A DNA stretch of 5,542 bases from an uncultured Pirellula sp. (GTDB taxonomy: Bacteria; Planctomycetota; Planctomycetia; Pirellulales; Pirellulaceae). The stretch lies in NCBI GenBank assembly GCA_903837255.1, contig CAILTZ010000635.1, forward strand, positions 1 through 5,542, written 5' to 3'. The notes under the pieces were generated by a model that was given only the letters and a program-made list of their open reading frames with translations, did no database searches and was not told where the DNA came from. The translations under genes and the position numbers were made by a program. Below, in pieces: positions 1-5,542 of this stretch (its first letter is position 1; the number at the start of each line of letters is the position of its first letter).

Positions 1-16
1 CACCGACGGTGAGTAC

Positions 17-154
17 CTAGCAGATGGCGCCAATGATTCCGAGTATCTTCAGCGCGGATTGCTTGTTGGTCAGAGGTTGCTTTCGCACTGCAACCACCTC
101 GTAGTCATCATCGTCGTCGAGATCCAGTGGGTGAACGGACTTGTCTTGGCTCAT
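17..154 (-). CDS. Small acidic hypothetical protein with a truncated hydrophobic C-terminus (45 aa)
   Basis: I do not recognise this protein. It reads from ATG at 154 down to TAG at 19-17. The N-terminal half is acidic, with a run of five aspartates at residues 13-17 (DLDDDDDYEVV). A basic/polar stretch (RKQPLTNKQ) follows at about 24-32, then a hydrophobic segment from about residue 34 (ALKILGIIGAIC) to the end. This suggests a short cytoplasmic tail leading into a membrane helix. A GGAGG lies 5 nt upstream of the ATG, which supports real translation. The hydrophobic run is only about 12 residues when the TAG stops it. The codons after the TAG in the same frame (V-L-T-V-G) continue the hydrophobic character to the window edge. 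It may therefore be a complete small protein, or the front of a longer membrane protein broken by a nonsense mutation or base error. It is divergent from the cytochrome gene. Confidence 0.6.
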   Translation of the reverse strand: MSQDKSVHPLDLDDDDDYEVVAVRKQPLTNKQSALKILGIIGAIC

Positions 155-159
155 GGCAC

Positions 160-167
160 CCTCCCTC
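160..167 (-). promoter_or_regulatory. Ribosome binding site of the small acidic ORF
   Basis: Read on the minus strand, this stretch is GAGGGAGG. Its GGAGG core (164-160) sits 5 nt from the ATG at 154. It is the best Shine-Dalgarno match in the window and the main reason to accept the small ORF and its start. The two large genes have weak or no such motif. Confidence 0.65.
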
Positions 168-185
168 GGGTAAAAAGGCGTTTGG

Positions 186-214
186 TTGGCGTGACTTCAC
201 CTTGGGAGTATACT
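186..214 (+). promoter_or_regulatory. Candidate sigma70-type promoter for the cytochrome-DUF1501 operon
   Basis: TTGGCG at 186-191 (4 of 6 to the -35 consensus) is followed after 17 bp by TATACT at 209-214 (5 of 6 to the -10 consensus). Transcription would start near 220-222, about 95 nt before the ATG at 316. The start would fall at a short GC inverted repeat (GCCCC 220-224, GGGGC 228-232) that includes a run of seven G. The -10 lies inside the 8-bp palindrome AGTATACT (207-214), so a -10-like hexamer also reads toward the minus-strand small gene. I saw no good minus-strand -35 at matching distance. This is a prediction from sequence only. Confidence 0.4.
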
Positions 215-299
215 ACAAGGCCCCGGGGGGGCTGTTGATTTTGGCGCGAACTTATTCCCCTTGGCCTGCCATGGACCTCCCTTCCACCCTGCCCTGCTC

Positions 300-312
300 C
301 CTAAATTTTAGG
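300..312. promoter_or_regulatory. 13-bp palindrome abutting the cytochrome gene start codon
   Basis: CCTAAA (300-305) and TTTAGG (307-312) are perfect inverted repeats around a single central T. The right arm ends 3 nt before the ATG at 316 and contains the only purine-rich stretch (AGGA, 310-313) that could act as a ribosome binding site. As DNA it could be a dimeric operator. As RNA, four pairs with a 5-nt loop could form at the translation start. It may equally be chance in an AT-rich spot. Confidence 0.3.
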
Positions 313-315
313 AAC

Positions 316-3300
316 ATGCCTGTGTTGCGAGCCTTTTGGATTGCGGGATTGCTGTTTCTTTCTTCGGCCCTGATAGCTGCTGAGCCCAACACACCCGAGG
401 ATCGCCAAGTCATCTCTTTGCTTGCGGGCCGTTGCCTGGAATGCCACGGGCCAAACGATTCGGCCGGAGGCTTGGATTTGACCTCGCAGGCCGGGCTCCA
501 AAAAGGTTCCGACTCCGGTGCGGTACTCGCTGAGTCGTGGGACTCGAGCATCCTCTGGCGGGTGATATCCAGCGAGGAGATGCCGCCGAAGGGCAAGCTA
601 TCTGACCGAGAAAAAGAGGTGCTTAAGAACTGGGTATCCCAGGGCGCCAAGTTGCCCGTCGAGCCCATCGATCGGCTTGGGATCAGCTCGGACTATCGGG
701 CCGGGTACGACTGGTGGTCGCTGCGGGAGCTGAGCAAAACAAGTCCACCGATTCCCGTCGGTCAGCTACGAGCCGACTTGGCGGGCGGATGGCGAGTTCG
801 AAACCTGATCGACTCCTATGTTTTGGATAAGCTTCAGGGACATGGACTCGAGCCCAATCCCGAAGCTTCCCCGCGCTCTGTGCTACGGCGTGTCTTCGAT
901 GACTTGATCGGTCTGCCTCCAACCTTCGAGCAGCTTCAAGCGTTTGAGCAAAACCCCAGCGATGAAGCTTACGGGGCAATCGTCGACGAGCTATTGCGTT
1001 CACCGGCTTACGGGGAGCGATGGGCCAGGCACTGGCTCGATGTGGTCCGCTTTGGAGAGAGCGATGGATTTGAGCGAAACTATCCTCGGCTCAACAGTTG
1101 GCATTATCGCGACTGGGTGATTCGAGCGCTCAATGACGACATGCCGTACGATCGTTTTGTCCAGATGCAGATCGCAGGCGACCAGAGCGAGCCAAATTCT
1201 AGCGGCTATTCGGCAGCAGGTTTTCTGGTCTCCGGTGTGCATAATACGGTGGTCGGATCGAGCGATCGGATGAAACGCATCGCTTTGCAAGACGAGCTTG
1301 AGGAGAAGATCGGGACGATGTCACAAGCGTTCCTTGGGTTGACAGCTCAGTGCGCCCGTTGCCACGAGCACAAGTTCGATCCTATCAGTTCTGAATCGTA
1401 TTATCGTTTGGCCGCGTCGATCCAAGGAGCATCGCATGGCGAGCGAGAGATCATCGACGAGGATCACCAGAGAATCGAACGAGGCTTAGAGCTCGAGCGG
1501 GCAAAGATCCTCAGCCAGCTCCGGGGTCTGGAGCAACAGGCCCTGCAGACGGCCACGAAGACGGCCACCTCGATCCCGTTACCGGTGGCGGCTTGGAATT
1601 TCGAGGTCCAATCCGAGGGTGATTCCAACGAGCGAATATTTTACGATACCGTACGCGGCTTGGTCGGTCGATGGAATGGGAGCCCCCAAGGTCGCTTGGC
1701 CAGCCTCTCAGGGGGTGGATTGGTGCTCGATGGCAATTCGTATTTGGAGACCGAACCGATCGATTTTGGTGTCCAGGAAAAGACGCTGACGGCTTGGATC
1801 AAGATCGATCCGTTGGAGCAATCCGGGGGCGGAGTGATCAGTCTCCAGAGCCTCGATGGAGTTGCATTTGACGCGATCGTCTACGGGGAGAGAGATCCCG
1901 GGCAATGGATGTCCGGTAGCAATGGTTTTGCGCGGTCGGCTCCCTTTGGTGGGCAGCGAGAGTCGAGTCAAAGGGTGCATATCGCGATTCGTTACAAAGC
2001 CGACGGGACGATCGAGGCTTTTCGCAATGGCGAACTTTACGGCAAAGGCTATCGAACAGGTTTCCATAGCTTTGAGGCGGGCAAGTCGCAGTTCTTGCTG
2101 GGTTTGAGGCATGGTCCTGCAGGCGGGAACCGATGGCTAAGTGGAGTGATCTACAAAGCCGCATGCTTTGATACGGCATTGGAGGACGAGGCGATCGCAA
2201 CATTGGCGAGCCAGCCACAGACCGAGTGGAATCTAGAGGAGGCTTGGAAAAAGCTAGGCGAATCTTTTATTCAGCAGCGTCAGGAGCACCGCACCGAGCT
2301 GGAGCGGATCGATCGAGAACTGCGCGATGTGCGAGCTCAAGTGCGCAAGAAGATCTACAGCGTGGTATCGAATCCTTCGATCGGGCCGACCAAGGTGCTT
2401 TTGAGGGGGGATGTCTACAAAGAGGGGGCCCAGGTCAGGGCCGGTGGGATCGATACGATCGGAGGGCCCAAGGGGGACTTTGGTTTGGCACCCGAGGCTA
2501 GCGACGGCCAGCGACGCTTGGCATTGGCACAGTGGATCACTCAAGCCAACCGTTCGCTGGTGGCTCGGGTGATCGTCAATCGCCTTTGGCATTACCATTT
2601 TGGGGTGGGCATCGTCGATACCCCCAACGACTTTGGGTTCAACGGAGCACGACCGACTCATCCGGAGTTGCTCGATGCGTTGGCCAGTGAGTTTTTGGAG
2701 GGGGGCATGACACTCAAATCGCTTCATCGATTGATCGTCACATCGAGTGTGTATCGGCAATCGACTCAGCCTCGAGAGGACGGGATATCCAAGGACGCGT
2801 CGAATCGTTTGCTGTGGCGTTATCCGGTCCGAAGGCTCGATGGCGAGTCGGCTCGGGATTCGATGTTGCAGGTCGCTGGAGTTTTGGATCGGACGATCGG
2901 TGGCCCTGGGTATGTCGATGTCGATTACAAGGACACCAACGGGACGACTTATTATTTCCCCAAGCCCCAGGAACCCGTCGAGTGTTTTCGCCGAACGGTC
3001 TACCGTTTCAATCCGCGGTGCGAGCGGGTATCGATGCTGGATGTATTGGATTGTCCAGACCCGTCGGCAACGGCTCCCAAGCGGGCTCTTACGACCACGC
3101 CGCTCCAGGCGCTGAGTTTGCTCAACAGCTCGTTTGTATTTCAGATGTCCGATGCTTTGGTCGATCGACTGGGTAAACAACAAGACTCCTCTTGGGCGAT
3201 AACCGCCATGTTTCGCAGCGTGCTACTGCGCGATGCAACTCCAGAGGAGCTGGCACAAGCCCGGGTGTTGGTCGACAAGCACGGGCTTCGAGCATTGGCC

Positions 3301-3342
3301 AGAGCTTTGTGGAACTCGAACGAATTCTTGGTATTGGATTAA
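316..3342 (+). CDS. Secreted PSCyt1-DUF1549-LamG-DUF1553 cytochrome-like protein (1008 aa)
   Basis: The start at ATG 316 gives a Sec-type signal peptide: one Arg, a hydrophobic core, and an Ala-Ala cleavage site near residues 21-22. Upstream in-frame starts (GTG 127, ATG 271) add non-signal-like residues, and the GTG start would overlap the divergent gene. Domains in order are as follows. PSCyt1 c-type heme domain, about 34-112, with CLECH at 40-44 and the likely distal Met in EMPPK at 89. DUF1549, about 162-375, with a second CxxCH (CARCH 346-350, then EHKFDPIS). A predicted coiled coil, about 383-412. A LamG/concanavalin A-like beta domain, about 424-629. A second coiled coil, about 639-680. 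DUF1553, about 727-992, with NRLWHYHFG, PTHPELLDALA and TTTPLQALSLLN. All domains look intact. The family is typical of planctomycetes. Heme attachment is expected outside the cytoplasm; substrate and partner are unknown. Glycan binding by the LamG-like part is inference. Confidence 0.93.
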   Translation: MPVLRAFWIAGLLFLSSALIAAEPNTPEDRQVISLLAGRCLECHGPNDSAGGLDLTSQAGLQKGSDSGAVLAESWDSSILWRVISSEEMPPKGKLSDREKEVLKNWVSQGAKLPVEPIDRLGISSDYRAGYDWWSLRELSKTSPPIPVGQLRADLAGGWRVRNLIDSYVLDKLQGHGLEPNPEASPRSVLRRVFDDLIGLPPTFEQLQAFEQNPSDEAYGAIVDELLRSPAYGERWARHWLDVVRFGESDGFERNYPRLNSWHYRDWVIRALNDDMPYDRFVQMQIAGDQSEPNSSGYSAAGFLVSGVHNTVVGSSDRMKRIALQDELEEKIGTMSQAFLGLTAQCARCHEHKFDPISSESYYRLAASIQGASHGEREIIDEDHQRIERGLELERAKILSQLRGLEQQALQTATKTATSIPLPVAAWNFEVQSEGDSNERIFYDTVRGLVGRWNGSPQGRLASLSGGGLVLDGNSYLETEPIDFGVQEKTLTAWIKIDPLEQSGGGVISLQSLDGVAFDAIVYGERDPGQWMSGSNGFARSAPFGGQRESSQRVHIAIRYKADGTIEAFRNGELYGKGYRTGFHSFEAGKSQFLLGLRHGPAGGNRWLSGVIYKAACFDTALEDEAIATLASQPQTEWNLEEAWKKLGESFIQQRQEHRTELERIDRELRDVRAQVRKKIYSVVSNPSIGPTKVLLRGDVYKEGAQVRAGGIDTIGGPKGDFGLAPEASDGQRRLALAQWITQANRSLVARVIVNRLWHYHFGVGIVDTPNDFGFNGARPTHPELLDALASEFLEGGMTLKSLHRLIVTSSVYRQSTQPREDGISKDASNRLLWRYPVRRLDGESARDSMLQVAGVLDRTIGGPGYVDVDYKDTNGTTYYFPKPQEPVECFRRTVYRFNPRCERVSMLDVLDCPDPSATAPKRALTTTPLQALSLLNSSFVFQMSDALVDRLGKQQDSSWAITAMFRSVLLRDATPEELAQARVLVDKHGLRALARALWNSNEFLVLD
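1547..1570 (+). repeat. 12-bp tandem duplication in the linker before the LamG domain
   Basis: Two adjacent 12-bp units (1547-1558 and 1559-1570) match at 10 of 12 positions and share AGACGGCCAC. They lie in frame in the cytochrome gene and encode the repeated peptide TAT-K-TAT between the first coiled coil and the LamG-like domain. This looks like a small in-frame duplication that lengthened a flexible Thr/Ala linker. Confidence 0.7.
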
Positions 3343-3347
3343 CGACT

Positions 3348-4784
3348 ATGAACAGACCGGAATTTTTGAGCCGCAGGAGCTGGTTGCAATGGTCTGAGCG
3401 AGGTCTCGGAGCAACCGCCCTGCTATCGCTGCTTGCTCAAGAGGGCTTGATCGGCAAAACCAATGCCAGTAGTGCGAAGATCACCAGAGCGGTGCCCAAG
3501 GCCAAGCGGGCGATCCAAATCTGCTTGGTCGGGGGTCTGAGCCATCTGGATTCGTTCGATTATAAGCCTCAGCTAGAGAGGCTCCATGGCAAGACCTTGC
3601 AGACCGAGGAGAAGCCCGACATCTTTTTTGGCCAGATGGGACTATTGCGCAAGAGCGATTGGGAGTTTCGTCCCCGTGGACAAAGCGGTTTGCAGGTTTC
3701 AGAGTTGTTTCCGCAGATCGCTTCGCAAGCCGATCGATTGACCGTGTTTCGTTCGATGGTCACCGAGTCGGCCAACCACACACCTGCCCTTTTCTTTCAA
3801 AACAGCGGGTTTGAGTTCAATGGGTTTCCATCGATGGGCAGTTGGCTCTCGTATGGCCTGGGTTCGATCGCCGAGGATCTGCCGGCATATGTCGTTTTGC
3901 CCGATGGACGGGGTGGTCCCAACGGAGGAGCCTCGAACTGGACCAACGGTTTTTTGCCTGGGCAGTATCAGGGGGTGGTCTTCCAAGCCAGCGGTCAACC
4001 GGTGCGCGACCTGCGTCCGGCCAGAGAGCTTAGCGAGCAAGAGGACCAAGAGACTTGGGCGATGGTGGATTTTCTCAACCGCAAGCATCACGCCGAGCAC
4101 GGCGCGGAGGATTTGCTCGCCGCGCGAATCGAAAGCTATGCGCTGGCGGCCAAGATGCAGATGTCTGTTCCGCAGGTGGCCGAGTTAGAAAAAGAAACGC
4201 AAGCCACCCAGCAGCTTTATGGGTTGGATCGGCCTGAGACGGCCGATATGGGACGGCGTTGTTTGCTAGGTCGACGGTTGCTCGAGCGCGGAGTTCGATT
4301 CGTGCAATTGTATTCAGGTGGTCCGATCGCAGGCGCACCGAGGACCAGCTGGGATGCCCACGAGAATGTTTTAGAGAATCATGCAGCCGAAGCACGCCGT
4401 ATCGATCGACCGATTGCGGCACTGCTTGAAGACTTGAGCTCTCGAGGGATGCTCGAAGACACCTTGGTGCTCTTTACGACCGAGTTTGGTCGGACACCTT
4501 TTTCGCAGGCGGCGGCCGATGTGGCCGGACCGGGCCGGGATCACAACCGCTATGCATTTAGTTGTTGGATGGCCGGGGCTGGGCTCAAGCCCGGGATAGC
4601 CTTTGGCGAATCGGACGACATCGGCTGGAAAGCCGTGTCCAATCCGGTGACTTGGCATGATTTCCATGCGACGGTCCTGCATCTATTCGGGATCGATCAC
4701 ACCGAATTGACCTACTATCACAATGGGATCGATCGCCGATTGACCAATGTGCATGGCGAGGTTGTCCGAGGGGTGCTCGGGTAG
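3348..4784 (+). CDS. DUF1501 protein with twin-arginine signal (478 aa)
   Basis: The start at ATG 3348 lies 5 nt after the cytochrome gene's TAA. The product begins with a Tat-type leader: SRRSWLQ at residues 8-14, then a hydrophobic stretch at about 19-30. An in-frame start further upstream (GTG 3192) would overlap the preceding gene and bury this leader. The rest matches DUF1501 throughout: GGLSHLDSFD (62-71), NHTPALFFQNSG (143-154), WDAHEN (335-340), TTEFGRTP (377-384), GRDHN (396-400), and a closing HDFHATVLHLFG plus RRLTNVHG. Length is normal for the family. DUF1501 is related to the alkaline phosphatase/sulfatase superfamily; the conserved Asp, His and Glu clusters could bind metal, but activity is unproven. 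No Shine-Dalgarno is visible before the ATG, so translation is probably coupled to the upstream gene. Export in folded form suggests a cofactor loaded in the cytoplasm (inference). Confidence 0.93.
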   Translation: MNRPEFLSRRSWLQWSERGLGATALLSLLAQEGLIGKTNASSAKITRAVPKAKRAIQICLVGGLSHLDSFDYKPQLERLHGKTLQTEEKPDIFFGQMGLLRKSDWEFRPRGQSGLQVSELFPQIASQADRLTVFRSMVTESANHTPALFFQNSGFEFNGFPSMGSWLSYGLGSIAEDLPAYVVLPDGRGGPNGGASNWTNGFLPGQYQGVVFQASGQPVRDLRPARELSEQEDQETWAMVDFLNRKHHAEHGAEDLLAARIESYALAAKMQMSVPQVAELEKETQATQQLYGLDRPETADMGRRCLLGRRLLERGVRFVQLYSGGPIAGAPRTSWDAHENVLENHAAEARRIDRPIAALLEDLSSRGMLEDTLVLFTTEFGRTPFSQAAADVAGPGRDHNRYAFSCWMAGAGLKPGIAFGESDDIGWKAVSNPVTWHDFHATVLHLFGIDHTELTYYHNGIDRRLTNVHGEVVRGVLG

Positions 4785-4804
4785 GTCCAGCACGATGGGG
4801 ACCT
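4783..4804. terminator. Short inverted repeat in the convergent gap, weak terminator candidate
   Basis: AGGTCC (4783-4788) and GGACCT (4799-4804) form a perfect 6-bp inverted repeat with a 10-nt spacer. It fills the whole 19-bp gap and touches both stop codons: TAG 4782-4784 on plus, TGA 4806-4804 on minus. The position suits a bidirectional stop for two convergent genes. There is no U-tract on either side and the stem is short, so intrinsic termination is doubtful. Confidence 0.2.
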
Positions 4805-5526
4805 CAATTGGCGCTAAACGGAGGCGCAAGGCCGTCCAGAGCGCGAGGTGTTTTCTCCTGCGCCGGGCCACTAGATTTATTCGATTGCACCCAGAGAGCA
4901 AGTTGCTCGACGAGCAATTGATAACGGACCTCGACACGGTGCTCGGCCAGCAGAGTGTGCTTGATCGATGCAGGAAAATTGATGGCATAAGCGATCACGT
5001 CCGTCAGGGTCCCCAAAGGGATGTGCTGGGAGAGTAGGTCGCTGAACGAATCCGACTCGGCAAGTTCATCGGGAAGGGCTGTTCGAAAGAGCCGAAGGAG
5101 CTCGACGCGTGCGGACTCTTCAGTCAGAGGGTCTTGCATCGGCTGGTCTTCGATCAGCTCGACGCGGGCTTTGCGAAACGGAGCATCGTCGGAGATCTCT
5201 TCGATGATGCGAGCTCGCTGGACCCCTGCCAGCAAGATGTTGTGCCGGCCGTCACCCAGCGGGGTGTGCGAGACGACCCGCCCGATGCAAACGAACTTCG
5301 AGAGCCTGGGCCGGAGTTCGTAATGGGTCTCCCATCCTGGTTCTAAAATCGCCATGGTGATCAGGTGATCGGATTCCAAGGCCTCGCTGAGCATTTCGCA
5401 GTACCTGGGTTCAAAGATGTGGAGGACCTGGATCACGTGGGGGAACATGACCAAGTTCGGGAGCGGGAACAGCCGGACTGTTCCGTCGAACTCGGTAGGA
5501 AGTCCTAGTTTTTCCCAGTTTCCCAT
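4804..5526 (-). CDS. Stand-alone Lon N-terminal (LON substrate-binding) domain protein (240 aa)
   Basis: The product is one Lon substrate-binding domain without the AAA+ ATPase or Ser-Lys protease parts of Lon. Diagnostic motifs are LFPLPNLVMFPH at residues 19-30, LHIFEPRY at 35-42, and a GRVVSHTPLGDGRHNILLAG-type core at about 82-101. A helical C-terminal half follows (about 133-210), including IPLGTLTDVIAYAINFP, and then a low-complexity tail (about 215-240). The start at 5526 is the first ATG after an in-frame TAG (5535-5533), so the ORF is complete. The upstream AGGG is only a weak ribosome binding site. No signal peptide is seen, so it should be cytoplasmic. Proteins of this size and architecture occur widely in bacteria. 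Their role is poorly defined; they are assumed to bind protein substrates or act as adaptors. It converges on the DUF1501 gene and shows no functional tie to it. Confidence 0.9.
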   Translation of the reverse strand: MGNWEKLGLPTEFDGTVRLFPLPNLVMFPHVIQVLHIFEPRYCEMLSEALESDHLITMAILEPGWETHYELRPRLSKFVCIGRVVSHTPLGDGRHNILLAGVQRARIIEEISDDAPFRKARVELIEDQPMQDPLTEESARVELLRLFRTALPDELAESDSFSDLLSQHIPLGTLTDVIAYAINFPASIKHTLLAEHRVEVRYQLLVEQLALWVQSNKSSGPAQEKTPRALDGLAPPFSAN

Positions 5527-5542
5527 GTCGCCCTATCCCCAG

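Noticed and set aside
127..315. 63-residue N-terminal extension of the cytochrome gene from GTG 127
   Set aside because: It overlaps the divergent small ORF and its ribosome binding site, it would bury a clean signal peptide that begins at ATG 316, and its residues match no part of the family.
2254..3183. 309-codon open frame on the minus strand opposite the DUF1553 region
   Set aside because: The opposite strand encodes a clearly conserved domain. The antisense product has no recognisable motif, and long antisense frames are common in moderately GC-rich genes.
3192..3347. 52-residue N-terminal extension of the DUF1501 gene
   Set aside because: It lies inside the conserved C-terminal part of the DUF1553 domain in another frame, and it would place the twin-arginine leader internally.
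1263..4735. Repeated GATC-rich words as an iteron array or replication origin
   Set aside because: The CGATCG copies are irregularly spaced, sit inside conserved coding sequence in Asp or Ile codon frames, and show no longer shared unit or DnaA-box cluster.
4747..5037. Plus-strand open frame of 96 codons across the convergent junction
   Set aside because: It overlaps the end of the DUF1501 gene and the Lon-domain gene on the other strand, is rich in Arg, and looks like an out-of-frame shadow.
4804..5526. Truncated Lon protease
   Set aside because: The ORF has its own start, stop and C-terminal tail, with no trace of AAA+ or protease sequence near it. Stand-alone Lon N-terminal-domain proteins of this length are a known type.
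1..5542. CRISPR array, tRNA/rRNA gene, insertion sequence or phage genes
   Set aside because: I saw no regularly spaced direct repeats, no tRNA-like cloverleaf, no transposase or integrase motif, and no terminal inverted repeats with target duplications.

Overview
The window looks like chromosomal DNA from a planctomycete, most likely a relative of Rhodopirellula/Pirellula. The main reason is a tightly spaced gene pair typical of that phylum: a secreted PSCyt1-DUF1549-DUF1553 protein followed by a DUF1501 protein. Families of such pairs are expanded in Planctomycetota and in some Verrucomicrobiota. Phylum placement is confident; genus is a guess.

Layout. Positions 17-154 (minus) hold a 45-codon acidic small ORF with a good ribosome binding site. 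It ends in a TAG that falls inside a hydrophobic stretch. Positions 155-315 are a divergent intergenic region with a sigma70-like promoter candidate and a 13-bp palindrome just before the next start codon. Positions 316-3342 (plus) encode a 1008-aa secreted protein with a c-type heme domain, DUF1549 with a second CxxCH, a concanavalin A/LamG-like domain between two predicted coiled coils, and DUF1553. Five bases later, 3348-4784 (plus) encodes a 478-aa DUF1501 protein with a twin-arginine signal. A 19-bp convergent gap with a short inverted repeat separates it from 4804-5526 (minus), a 240-aa stand-alone Lon N-terminal-domain protein.

How the genes work together. The two large genes are almost certainly one transcription unit. 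The first product carries a Sec-type signal peptide and the second a Tat-type one, so both are expected outside the cytoplasm. Their biochemical role is not established. The heme motifs suggest redox chemistry, the LamG-like domain suggests carbohydrate or surface binding, and the DUF1501 fold is related to alkaline phosphatases and sulfatases. The Lon-domain gene is convergent and probably unrelated in function; it should be cytoplasmic.

I see no RNA genes, CRISPR array, insertion sequence or attachment site. The gene content is ordinary for a planctomycete. The points most worth a second look are the TAG inside the small gene's hydrophobic segment, the strong enrichment of the hexamer CGATCG in the two large genes, and the cytochrome-lectin fusion paired with a Tat-exported partner.
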